In this document: piece after piece, positions 1-10,853 of the stretch
Layout: every line of letters begins with the position of its first letter
How positions within the stretch are numbered: the stretch's first letter is position 1
Source: Aptenodytes patagonicus
Lineage: Eukaryota > Chordata > Aves > Sphenisciformes > Spheniscidae
Assembly: GCF_965638725.1 (NCBI RefSeq)
Contig: NC_134982.1
Coordinates: 41,406,799-41,470,798 of the forward strand
Direction of reading: 5' to 3'
Length of the DNA: 64,000 nucleotides
Made by a program: the position numbers and the translations under genes
Notes under the pieces: model-generated
Told to the model about the DNA's origin: nothing
Database searches by the model: none
The model's input: the letters and a program-made list of their open reading frames with translations, nothing else

Positions 1-3000
1 TAGGCATTTTCAGGCCTATGATGACAGACTATGCAAGACCACTGATGGGCCATGGTGAATGAAGCCAAAGTGCCTGGGGAGGTATCACTAGCGTTGCTCA
101 GGATAGGTCTGGAAATCTCCCTTAGTACTTCCAGACTGAATGCCAGCTCTCAGAGGAGATTCTCCCTGCCTCTTCAGCCTTCAATCTCCAGATTATCAAG
201 TGATCAAACTTATCCAATGGCAGAGTAACTAAACTGTCCAGTCTCTGCCAATCTGCACAGTAAAAATAGTGATCCAATGCCATGAAGAGACTCATTCGTA
301 CCAGTAAATTTGCTTCTCAGGATTGTACAATGTCTAGCAACAGATTTAACGGAGTTTCTGTGAACTAGCATGGGCGGGCTGGGCTCACCTTTTACAAGGA
401 GGAGTACTGTGAGTACTGAAGCAGTCTCCTAGGAATTAAACAAATCGCAGGGCACCAAGGCTCCTGGGGTCCTTCTTTGATTTTCCCACTGTCATAAAGT
501 GTATCCTTGTCCTGATCTCTTAGGTCAACATATTCAACTAAAGTTAGGTACATAAATCCATATTTAGGTACTGACCTGCTTTCTAGAAGTGTTCAGTGTA
601 ATTCCCACTTTGATCCCAGTACAGCAGGCCCTCTTCAGCGGAGGAGTGAAATGCATCTTCTCCCTAGCAGCTGGGGCTTTCTAAAAGAAGAAGTAAATGC
701 AATGAGATGATCAGCAGGAAAATGGCTATGCCTTTTATGTGACAACATTATAGACCAATGTTGCGATCACTGGCTTTTTTTATTATTTCTGATTAAAATG
801 CAAGGAAGCATGCAGCATTTCCCAAAATGGCAGGACAGTCTGGCAAGTGAACCTGGGTAGACAGTTTTCCCTGCTGCATCTGCATGCCCTTCTGTATCAT
901 CATTGTCTTATACTCAAGCCTGGGTAAACACTATCTTTATTCTTTTATAAACAAATTCTCTTTATTATTTTACTTGTAGTAAGAATATCAAAGGGAAAAG
1001 CAAAAGTTAGAAACTGATGCCATCAGATACCTGGAAAGGGTCAGGAATGCATAGACAAAGAAATCTCCTACTGCTGAGAAATAAAGAGGCAAGTAACACG
1101 AAGTTTTCTCTAGGCTTGTGGTGCCTTTGGAGTACGATGAAGGAAATGCTTTCTTAGATTTGCTAATTTTGCATATTCATTATGTTTCAAACTGCATTCT
1201 CAGCAGCGGTTGCGTGCTTTTTCCAAAAGGAAAAAGCTTTTACTTCTGGAAATGAAACACAACTGATAAACTCACGTCTTAATGAAAATTACCTGCATTT
1301 GTTTACACTTACAAAGCTTTTAAAGTTGACTAAGTTACAGAGAGTATAAAGACTTGCCAAAACAAGCAGACAGACACTTGTGAAAAGAGTCTGAGGCAAA
1401 TGGCTTGTGAGTGGAAGATCTTAATGAATGTTTTTAAATTCACAACTTAAGTAAACATCTTCTGTGGCTCCACAGCAAGAACACTGGACTGGCATGCAAA
1501 GAATTCATTTGCAGAAGCCCAAACTGGCCACTACATGAAACCAGCGGCTGTTGAAATTATACTAATACACATCTCAGTTTTCCTGAGTTGCTACATATCT
1601 CTTAAAAGTCACTTAAGATTTTCAAAAGCTTTTAGGAATTTTGACTAGATGGATCTCTAGGTGTCATACCTTGGATACCTTGAAGGACACATTAGGCTCA
1701 TGTTCAAGGTTTGGCTTACAGGAACTTTGCCAAATCATCTTCTTTAAAGGATATCTCATTCTGGGTACCCACCAGACTGCTAGCTTCTCTGGAGAAGTAG
1801 TGTTTTAACCTCTGTGTGAGTTACAGCAGAAATACTAGGGGATACAATGGAGGCATTTTAGCTTTCTGGAGTGCTTGCAAATCTAGTGTTACCTATAAAT
1901 TTGGTGTTATCAGTTAATGAAACTCTACTAATGAGTAACTATGTGGTTACAGAGAAATGCCTATTAAGTCACCTTAAAACTGCAATAGGTGCTACCATGC
2001 CATTTCACATACATGCATACACTACAGCACATCGAAGTACTATAACTGCATTTTCCACATGCCACAGAACATTTTAAAAATCCAGAATAATAAGCAGGAT
2101 CTCAGAACAGTGTTAGCTTTTTAGTTAAAAAGGGTGCATGTATGCTTTCAGTTTCACAAAGCAACTTTTTTACCAGTGCATTCTGAAGGTGATACGCTTT
2201 ATACAATATAGACCAAATTTTTGGTTGGTCCTTACTGTCCCAGAAAAGCATTTTAACATAAAAAACACTAGGTTTGCAGAGAGAAATTATGTGTGTACTA
2301 ATCACTTTTCATCCAGTTTTGCAGGCATGCATGTATTTGTGGACACCATTTTTAGATACCTGAGAATTGAACCAAAGCTCAAACTGCTTTTAAGTTCCCA
2401 GTACTGAAGTAGTCTCTCCTCAGTGCAAAGATGTAAACAAGAGTGTGTATTGATGAGAAAATCAGCCCCCACTCTCTTACTTCTCTTAAAACACGTATTA
2501 TTTCTATTTAAATGTATGCCCATCTTAAATGTCTGAACATGTTGTGGTTTAGTTTATTTTGAGAGCACACAAGTATTGCTTTTAAACTATTTATTTTCCT
2601 TTGAAGTCAAATTATATTTATTATTTTACTTTGTGTAACAAATACTATTTTTTTTGTCTACAAATTACGTGGATTTTTATGTACCCATATCTAGCTTATT
2701 TGAGATCCAAATAAAACTATAAATAACACATAATACACAATGTAAGTAATGCTATCAAAGAAAATAATAATATGAATAACTCTTAGAATTGGGGGCTATC
2801 GATAGCTTATCCCACAAAAGGTATCTTTCACTCTCAGTGAAAAGTTAGCATAATTCCTATCCCTCAGTTAAGCACTGTTGAAAACTTAAGCAGGAAGCAA
2901 ATTTTCAAAGACCAGTAACTCTGAGTAATGCTTCACATGATCTATAGTCTTCTGAAGTTAGCAGGACTCTTTCTTATCCCTGTTACTGGGGAACATTTTC

Positions 3001-4438
3001 ATCCTGATACACAAGTTTCAGCTATGCCTTTAAAACTCCAGCCTTTTAAATGCTCCATATTAGTCATAAAATAAATTTGGCTTCTATGCACCCAACACCC
3101 TGGAAACCTGTTCATTACAACTTTGCTAGTATTGCGTGAGTCTCCATATGGCAGCAGATGTAAAGCTTTTTCCATTCTATTTCATTGATCCGGTCTTAGC
3201 TCCAAGGCATAAGAATTCCTGGGGCTCTTTTGTGTGAAGGATCTAAGCAGCTTAAAAGGGTAAATTTCTTTTATGGTTCCACCCATTCACAGTCACAATT
3301 TTCATTCTCTGAGGAAATTTACTATAGGTTGGTTTTGACCCAATACTATGGCACTCATGGGGTTCCCATAGAACAGCACATGAAAGTCTTGGGATATAGG
3401 GAATGGAGATTAGAAGTTATTTTCTGAGCAAATCGATGAATTATCCCTGAGCTCTTCCCAGCATCAGAGAAAACAAAAATGGTATTGTTCTGAAAACTCC
3501 TGTGAGGAGAGAGTTAAAGTTGTGTTGTTTGTGGGTTTTTTTTTTTTTTTTCTTCCTTAAACTGAATGAGGAGATTCATAGACCATTACCAGTGGTGTCC
3601 TGCCAAATATTTACATCTCTGTGGTAAGCAAATTATAAGCCACATATCCAAATTAGCTCAAAAGAATCCCACTCTGAAAAGATAGAAAGGTGACCTGCTC
3701 CAAATGAAGTCCTTCCCTTAGTGCAGGAGTCTTTTTATGTCACACAGAAATCTGAATAATTGCTGTGCCCTGAAGAAATTATTTTTCATATCAGATATGC
3801 CCCAATATTGGTCAAAAAGGGTTCATTTACATTTATGTCAGACACAAAGAACTGTATTAAGAAGGCAAACTTTGTCCGTAAGTAGAGCTGGGTAGCCTAT
3901 CAGGGTCTGTACAGCTACACAGACTCAAAGAATTTGGCCACCACCAACTGCATTACACAAATCAGGACATTACTCTGCTTATTGAACAAACAAGCACTGC
4001 AGATCCACCTGCTTTCATAATGCAGCTTCTCTGCCTACCTCAGCCTTCTTACCTCATCATCTATCAACACTACAGACACAACATCCACTTGTAAATACTT
4101 GCCTCCTTTGTGAAAAATGAAAACATATTTGTTGATTCACCAGGACTGAGACCTGGTCACGCTTCAGGCTTTCTGTATCAGGATGTGTGGTCCATACCAC
4201 ACCACAAGTACAGTTTGATCTTTGCTCACGAGATGCCCAAAAATACAGAGAAATCTGACAAGGAAAATGGAGGCAATGTTTCACTGTCAGATTAAATAAA
4301 ATAGCAGATTGAGCAGGAATTCCCTGCAGCCTGAGTGACCATATCTGATTCCTATTTAAATGTAGAAAAAAAATCTAGAAAATTAAGATTATCAAGAGAA
4401 GTGGATGTACACCACCAGTACCACAGTCTTCTCAGGAA

Positions 4439-4498
4439 AATCATTGTGAGGAAGATACATGGCTGAACAATCATTGTGAGGAAGACACGTGGCTGAAC
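4439..4498. repeat. 30-bp tandem duplication, two copies
   Basis: Two adjacent 30-bp units (4439-4468 and 4469-4498) contain ATCATTGTGAGGAAGA and end in GGCTGAAC. They differ at only two positions, both transitions. This looks like a recent local duplication in non-coding DNA. Confidence 0.9.
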
Positions 4499-4932
4499 AA
4501 AGCAAACAGTCTGTCCTCCTGACCCATTAAAAATAAAAATTAAAAAAAAAACCACACCAAAAACCCCAGCAGCCAACAGATGCTTTTGTATAATTTGCTA
4601 ACACTTCAGAATGACATCTTCAACAGTGCTCAGCATTGCCATAATTCTGCTCTCACCCCAGTTTACAGTAAGAGTACATAAAAGTCACTGGAATTTGTAC
4701 TTTTGACTGTGATGCAACAAGAATTAAAACCATGCAGAGATTTTCTACTTTTCAAATGTTAGTGTTTCTTAAGCACTTTTTACCAGTTATCGTTCAGCTA
4801 TTCCGAATCTTTACTGATGTAACTACAACCAGAATTGGGTCCAAGAAAATGAAAAATTGAAAAAGAAGTCTTTAAGATTTGTGTATTTACCTATGTCATT
4901 TTTCAACCCAGCTGAAAGGAAGGTCTGTTAAC

Positions 4933-4961
<29 letters not shown>
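4933..4961. repeat. A29 homopolymer
   Basis: Twenty-nine consecutive A residues followed by TTTT. No retrotransposon body or target-site duplication is evident on either side, so it is recorded only as a simple repeat. Its length is prone to variation and sequencing error. Confidence 0.9.
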
Positions 4962-4965
<4 letters not shown>

Positions 4966-5972
4966 GCCAAAACCCTAACCTAAGACATCAGGAAATTGAC
5001 TGAGAATCTGATTTATCTCCCACATACACTTCTGATACAACACAAGGGCTTTTCTTTTTTATTTTATTGATGTGTGTATTTAAGTGTAACACGCTCCTTT
5101 TTCAAAGAACTCATAGACAGCCAAGACTGAAACAGAGAACATGAAAGAACATGATGCAAAATATGAAGCAACTAGGGAAAACTAAAGAGAGATCTCAAGG
5201 GCATTACACAGACCAATAGTAGAAAAATTTTTGAAAACCATGAAAAAAATTGAAGTTGTTTACGAGATTTGAAATGAATCTATTTATTATTTATATTCAT
5301 TATCAAAAATGCTATAAAACTCATTTACCAGCAACAAAGATCTCAGTAAATGAACAATGCATATATCCATTTCAGGACACATGGCTGATAATGTTGCTAG
5401 TGAAATTATGTAAACTTTATTTTTCATCAGGCAACAGCTTCTGATGAATAATTTGGAAAGTAGTATTTTTTATGAAAATGCTCATCTGTCTCTACTCATA
5501 CAACATTCTACAAATTGCATACTTTACTTATGTAAAACTTAACTATGTTCATAAAGCCAAGATTTAGTCTGTGCAACAGATTTTAGACAGACTGAGATAC
5601 AAATAGCATATCCCCAACTCATACTGTATACTCGTGTTTTGGCACGTACCTTGTCCCCATGGACTGGCAGCAGAAGATTCCGGAAAAAGATTCAGGAGGT
5701 AGAGAAAGGTCTCCAATTTGATGTGCTTAAAGCTGAACAATCAATGCTTAATACAATATGATCAATGCTTGCAATATATTTGAGTCTTGGTTAAAAAGCT
5801 TTAGTAATTACTTTATGAAAGAATCTATGTATTTTTTCAAACACAACTAAATATGTATGAGATCTGAGGCACTTCTTGGTGCACAACACAGTGCTAATTC
5901 TGTGAATGCTGTGAAATTATTTTCTTATAGCGACCAGGTGTGGTGGATGTGATTGACTGACATCATTTAGAT

Positions 5973-6151
5973 CAGTGATCTCCAAACTTTTTTGATCATG
6001 CACCCCTATTAGTAAAACATTTTTGAGCACGCACACCCAGTATACACATATTTATTTATAAGTAAGTTACATACATGCGTTACTGAAGTTCTAGTATTTT
6101 CTTCCTGCACCCCAATGGATCATCTCGCACACCCCACTTTGGAGATCACTG
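5973..6151. mobile_element. hAT-type MITE (non-autonomous DNA transposon), 179 bp
   Basis: The two ends are inverted repeats: CAGTGATCTCCAAA at 5973-5986 is matched exactly by its reverse complement ending at 6151, with weaker pairing further in. The element is flanked on both sides by the same 8 bp, ATTTAGAT (5965-5972 and 6152-6159). Termini beginning CAG with an 8-bp target duplication are the hallmark of hAT transposons, and the end sequence resembles the Charlie group. There is no coding capacity, so it would have been moved by a transposase supplied from elsewhere. Because the duplication and the outer 14 bp are exact, I consider the call firm; the subfamily name is not determinable here. 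Confidence 0.9.
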
Positions 6152-6159
6152 ATTTAGAT

Positions 6160-6659
6160 TATCTTAGTAACTTAAACAACTGCAGTGCTTTGGGTAACAC
6201 AAACACCTGGGCTTCTTCCTTGCAGTGTTGCAGAAAACAGATGGATACAGAAATCTGTAGTCCCTGCGGTTAGATACAGTTTGCCAGTCCGAAGTGTAGG
6301 CTATCAAACTATGGATTATATTCTGCATATCAATTTTTGTTTTAAAATAATGCAGCAATTAGAGAAACTAAACTAGTAGCCAAGCCAGCCACCGAGTAAT
6401 CCCTTGATACAAAACTATTTAAAGCACCTTCAGAAAAAAAAACACAGAAGTATTAAAGTACCAAAATATTAAAGAGAGTTCCTAAGGGGTGAAAATGAGA
6501 CATATGAGACCAGGATGCGAGGGCTTGCACAACAAGCAGGCATACTATGCAGAATAGCCCATGAACTGACATGTCTTTGTGAACCCATTAAGTTCTGAAA
6601 GTTAAAATGAGTCTGGACAAGACTGAGGTGCCGTTAGCACGCTGAGGAAAGGAAACTGA
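6160..6659. other. spacer between MITE and provirus remnant
   Basis: No gene is recognised. The right-hand part may include further degraded ERV polymerase sequence, since integrase-like reading becomes recognisable only from about 6660. The exact 5' break of the provirus cannot be placed. Confidence 0.5.
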
Positions 6660-7200
6660 GAAGCAGTAATGATATGGGGCATATCCCGTGCCCCATGCTG
6701 CTGCCCAGAACACTATCCTGGGCCTTGAAAAGCAGGTCTTGTGGTGACATGGCACCCCAGAAAGAATTGAGTCAGACAACGGGACTCACTTCCAAAAAAA
6801 CCTCATAGACACCCGGGCCAAAGAGCACGACATCGAGTGGGTGTATCACATCCCCTATCATCCACCAGCCTCCGGGAAAATCGAACGATACGATGGACTG
6901 TTAAAGACTACGCTGAGAGCAATGGGTGGTGGGACATTCAAACACTGGGATACACATTTAGCCAAATCCACCTGGTCAGTCAACACGAGGGGATCTGCCA
7001 ATCGAGCTGGCCCTGCCCAGTCAGAACTTCTACGTACTGTAGAAGGGGATAAAGTCCCTGTAGTGATCATAAAAAATAGGCTGGGGAAGACAGTCTGGGT
7101 TATTCCTGCCTCGGGCAAAGGCAAACCCACCCGTGGGACTGCTTTTGCTCAAGGACCTGGGTGCACTTGGTGGGTGATGCGGGAGGATGGGCAAGTCTGA
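6660..7200 (+). pseudogene. ERVL-like integrase remnant (pol 3' part)
   Basis: The plus-strand frame running from about 6660 to a stop at 7198-7200 reads as the catalytic core and C-terminal part of a retroviral integrase. The core SDNG motif (around 6771-6782) is followed by a second motif containing YHPPASGK, ending in the acidic residue expected of a DDE enzyme. The C-terminal part is rich in basic and aromatic residues. An in-frame TGA at 6745-6747 interrupts the core, and the N-terminal zinc-binding part, reverse transcriptase, protease and gag are absent, so the copy is dead. No env gene follows. Integrase running almost directly into an LTR fits the env-less ERVL group, which agrees with the LTR type downstream. 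A class assignment from motifs alone is tentative. Confidence 0.8.
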
Positions 7201-7659
7201 TGTGTACCTCAAGGGGGTTTGATTTTGGGTGAGAATAGTCAATAAATCAAATTCTATGATGTTAATCGATATATAACATTGTATATCATCACTTCTATGG
7301 CAACTATATGTCATATCAATGGTATTACAGTAAGAATCACACAGATTAATGAAGAAAGAACTTTGATGGAACTGAGCAAAGCACAGTGATAATGGAACCA
7401 GAACTGGCTTCAGCATGCAACAACCCAACACCACACACCATCTCTCCTGCCCTGAAGGACTGTTATGACAGGTGGAGCCCAAAGTCATGGACTATATGAA
7501 CTCAACAGATATTTTAGAGGGATGGCCCATAGGCTAAGGGAATGATATCTGTGTGTATATATACTAAAAGACAGGAAAAGTAGTAGTGATTAATGGGAAT
7601 GTATTGGAGAGTGTGGGACCTGGGCATGACGTAGATGGTATAGAGTAAGGGGTGGATAC
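7201..7659 (+). other. ERV region between pol and 3' LTR, no env
   Basis: These 459 bases join the integrase remnant to the LTR. No envelope-like open frame is present in either orientation. A short purine-rich stretch directly before the LTR (7641-7656) is the natural place for the polypurine tract, though it is imperfect. Confidence 0.6.
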
Positions 7660-7895
7660 TGTCCTGGTTTCGGCTGGGATAGAGTTAATTTTCTTCCTAG
7701 TAGCTGGTACAGTGCTGTGTTTTGGATTTGGGATGAGAATAATGTGGATAACACACCGATGTTTTAGTTGCTGATGAGCAGTGCTTACACTAGTCAAGGA
7801 CTTTTCAGCTTCTCATGCCCTGCCAGCAAGAAGCCAGGAGGGGGCACAGCCAGGACAGCTGACCCAAACTGGCCAAAGGGATATTCCATACCATA

Positions 7896-7918
7896 TGACG
7901 TCATTGCTCAGTATATAA
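7896..7918 (+). promoter_or_regulatory. LTR core promoter: CRE and TATA box
   Basis: A perfect palindromic CRE, TGACGTCA, sits at 7896-7903 and TATATAA at 7912-7918, a compact arrangement in the U3 part of the LTR. Transcription would be expected to start near 7940-7950 on the plus strand. Activity in any tissue is not shown by the sequence. Confidence 0.7.
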
Positions 7919-8089
7919 GCTGGGGGGAGTTGGCCGGGGGGCAGCAATCGCTGCTCAGGGACTGACTGTGTCGGTTGGCGGGTGGTAATTGGTTACATCA
8001 AATTATTTTCTTTCCCTTTCCCTTTTTTGTTTTTTTCATTTGTTTGTTTTTCTCTCTCTCTCTTGTTTTTTTACTTTCCATTACAATTT

Positions 8090-8091
<2 letters not shown>

Positions 8092-8124
<33 letters not shown>
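8092..8124. repeat. (ATT)11 microsatellite inside the LTR
   Basis: Eleven uninterrupted ATT units follow a T-rich stretch. The array lies within the LTR and probably grew from an ancestral AT-rich segment of that family. Confidence 0.95.
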
Positions 8125-8128
<4 letters not shown>

Positions 8129-8272
8129 TTCAAGTATTAAGCTGTTCTTATCTCAACCCATGAGTTTTCTTGCTTTTGCTCTTCCCATTCTCTCCCCCAT
8201 CGCACTCGGGGTGGGGAGGGTGAGCGAGCAGCTGTGTGGTACTTAGTTGCTGACTGGGGTTAAACCACGACA

Positions 8273-10079
8273 CCTTGGAAAAAGCCAGAGAAGGTAATGG
8301 CTTTCAGTTGAAAGTGTTCTGTCTTCATCCTATGCCCTGCCATTGTAAGAGAGGTTGAAATTACTCTCCAGGGCTACTAGTAGACCAACTTTTATTTTTA
8401 CAGTGAGATTTACTGTCATCCTCCATTTTGGTTACGGTCATAAAATCTCTGCAAGGGGAAAATAATACACATCTCAACTTCTTTTTTCAGTTTTCCCCTC
8501 AAAGTCATAAAGTTATCCAACTCTCGGAAAGTCTTGAGAGCAGTGATCTCAGAAGACTTCTCTTCTACATCATAGATCAGGAAGCTGTGCTTAAATGTTT
8601 TCTTGTAATAGTCGAAACTATTTTGTACCACCAAGTAGGAACTACCAGCCCAAACACTGCAGATAACAGGGGCATTATTCCAAACACTGGTTACAGAGCG
8701 GCTGCTGTTCCATAGCACAACAGCAGCCTTCTGCAGCAAGCAAAGTGCCCTATACGTCTGCAGAGCGTGCTACGCTGCAGCACTGTGCAATTCCATTTAC
8801 CTGAAGCTTTTGGGTCTCAGGAGACATCCTTCTGACAAACGAGGAAAAAGATGAGCTCTAGAAGACACATCAGGCAAAAAAACTTTCTAACGATTCCTGT
8901 GGTGTATTTCCCATAGAGCCATACATTCCAATTCTAGCTGTTTTCTTCAGATTAAGTGCTTTAGAGGCCCATAAATATATGCCCAAATATACTGTTGCCT
9001 TAGAGTATCACTAGAATATGGCAGAAACGGCGTTTAAGAAAAGTTGAATTACTCGGAACACTTATCTAAAGCACCTTTGAACTTTACAGCTGAAGATGCT
9101 CTATCCTGAAGAAAAATGTACCATGCTTGTATGAATCCATGTGTTTTCCACTTCCCAGGAACACTGCCTTAAAAAAAAATTATTTCCCTTAGTTTACTGT
9201 GACAAAGCAAGTAATCATCGTCCTATACCTACTAACAGTGTTTTGAAGCCATCAGGTACCCTGTGTTGCTCTTGGAGTGAGCAGGAAGTCTAAAATAACA
9301 AGCTTTATTCTCTTTCGACTTCTTTCTCTTCCCACGCTACCCAGGCTTGCATGACCTTCTAATTCCCTCTCTCCACAGCGATGCAACCTTTCCTGCCCTC
9401 CTACCCGCCTAGGTCAGTGCCACATCCTCTAAATGTAATAGCTTCATGAACAGCCAACAGACATGAAGTCTATTCAGTGTACCTATACCATCTTTGAAAC
9501 GCAGTTTGGCATGCAGTACAGAAATGTTTAATCTTGAGGTTCAATGACCCACAGATCTGCAAACCTGAATGCAAACCAAGCTCTGGTCTCCAAGTCCTCC
9601 CTGTGAGGACAGCCAACAGCTAGTAGCAAGCCCTCAAAACGTTGAGCGTTCAGTTAGAAGATACTTGGGCCAGTGAGAAGCGCGGCAAACCCCCGGGCAG
9701 GCCAGGGCACGAGGGGGAACGGGTCTGTTGGATGTGGGCCACAGCCTATCACAGTGGCCTGAAACACACCTGTTTCAAGTCGACACCTTTGTATACTGCA
9801 GAGATCATTTTGCTCTCGGCAGAGTACATTTTACAAACACAAAAATCAAGAATTTTAAATCAGCACAGCTCACAGCAAACAGGACTGACTTCTCTGCACC
9901 GCCATCTAGCAGAAAGCAAGCACCACCCAGCAGGCAGTCACCCCTGCCTCCGAGGCTGCTGTCACCACAGCCCGCTCACGGCGTCTGACAGCCCCTAAGA
10001 AGCTGCCCGATACTTATTTGCCGTACACTTAGCATCGCTTTACACGTAAGACACTGTAAGCACACAAGAGCCAAGGGAT
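8273..10079. other. intergenic DNA between LTR and CpG island
   Basis: No gene recognised. The longest open frame (8416-8739, minus, 107 codons) shows no domain I know and has no splice or promoter context. The proximal upstream part of the ZFAND5 promoter may extend into the last few hundred bases, where GC content begins to rise. Confidence 0.6.
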
Positions 10080-10294
10080 CCCGCCAGGGCGCTCATGACG
10101 AGCACGTTCAGAGACGGAAGTAAGCGCCCCGATCCTCCGAAACGCCGCAGCGTGCGACGCTGAGGCACTCCGCACGGCTCCCGCGGCGGACCGGGAAACC
10201 TGGCGGCAACCGGCCGCCCCCCGCCGGGGGAAACCCAGCGCGCCCCCGCAGCCCCAGGCCGCCGGGCGCCTCACGCAGCCACGGCCACGCCCCC

Positions 10295-10357
10295 GGGCGG
10301 GGCCGGGCGGCCGGCGCCTCCCCTCCCTCTCGGGGCAGACGTAGCTCTGTGACGTCG
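10295..10357 (+). promoter_or_regulatory. GC box and CRE-like site of the proximal promoter
   Basis: GGGCGGGGCC, an Sp1/KLF-type GC box, lies at 10295-10304, and TGACGTCG, a CRE with one mismatch, at 10350-10357. Further CCCGCCCC-type sequences follow. There is no TATA box close by, as expected for a dispersed CpG-island promoter feeding exon 1a. Confidence 0.55.
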
Positions 10358-10494
10358 CCCGGAACGCCGCCCTCCCCCGCCCCGCGGGCGGCGGCGGCAG
10401 CACGGGCAGGCGGCGGGCGCGCTCGCGCCTCCCCTCGTGCGCGCCTTCCCCCCGCCCCCCCGCAGCTCCTCACCACCCCTGGGCGGCAGCGCGC

Positions 10495-10853
10495 ATGCCC
10501 CAGCGGCCCGCGGCGGCTGGGAGGAGCCGGAGCCGGAGCCGGCGGGCGGGCACGGCTCCCTCCTCCTCCTCCTCCTCCTCCCCCTCCTCCTCCTCTTCTT
10601 CCCCCTCCCCGCCTCCCTCCCTCCTGCGCCTTCCCGCCGCCCGCCCCCCGCGCACGGCGCGTCTCGCCTCGCGCCGCCGCCGCTGCGGCCGCCGCTGCTG
10701 CTGCGGGAACAAAGGAGGGAAGCGGCGGCGGCGGTGCCGCCAGCTCCGCGCCCCGCGCCCCCCCGCCCTCCGCTCTCCCGGCAGCCGCCCGGAGCCACCC
10801 GCGGCGCCTTCTCCGACACCCGCCGCGGGGTTTCTCGCCCCCGCCGGGAACAG
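10495..10853 (+). other. ZFAND5: ZFAND5 5' exon 1a (3' end defined, start uncertain)
   Basis: A strong splice donor, CAG|GTAGGT, is at 10853/10854 in the CpG island. Splicing from it to the acceptor at 14517/14518 would join a GC-rich leader to CATCGAG before the ZFAND5 start codon. The transcription start is not visible; 10495 is used here only because it is the first ATG in the candidate exon. That ATG (weak context, C at -3) is open through the exon and in frame with the ZFAND5 ATG after splicing, so it would add 122 residues if transcription began upstream of it. Otherwise the exon is 5' UTR. Confidence 0.6.
10557..10623. repeat. (TCC)n-rich pyrimidine tract in exon 1a
   Basis: Mostly TCC triplets with a few C and T insertions, broken by one G at 10611, inside the probable 5' exon. 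On the transcript this is a pyrimidine-rich leader. In the frame of the ATG at 10495 it would encode a poly-serine run. Length is likely variable between individuals. Confidence 0.85.

Larger units (their letters stand above)
1..5972. other. upstream intergenic DNA, no gene recognised
   Basis: No open frame here exceeds about 90 codons, and none resembles a protein family I know. The DNA is AT-rich. It contains a T16 run at 3536-3551, a 30-bp tandem duplication and an A29 run (listed separately). By synteny with mammals, TMC1 should be the next gene beyond the left edge, but no TMC1 exon was recognised. Distal regulatory elements could be present and cannot be called by eye. Confidence 0.6.
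7660..8272 (+). mobile_element. ERVL-type LTR (3' LTR), 613 bp
   Basis: The element starts TGTCCTGGTTTC and ends CCACGACA, giving the TG...CA ends of a retroviral LTR. It lies directly downstream of the integrase remnant in the same orientation, so it is the 3' LTR of that provirus; no 5' LTR was seen. Inside are a CRE, a TATA box, a T-rich stretch, an ATT microsatellite and a probable R/U5 end region (CTGTTCTTATCTCAACCCA). The overall sequence matches what I remember of a widespread avian ERVL LTR family. It stands in the same orientation as ZFAND5, about 1.8 kb before its CpG island. Confidence 0.88.

Noticed and set aside
7030-7488. 152-codon minus-strand open frame
   Set aside because: It is antisense to the integrase remnant and its 3' flank; the sense strand carries the recognisable sequence.
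8416-8739. 107-codon minus-strand open frame upstream of ZFAND5
   Set aside because: No recognisable domain, no promoter or splice context, and a 95-codon frame lies opposite it on the other strand; length is within chance.
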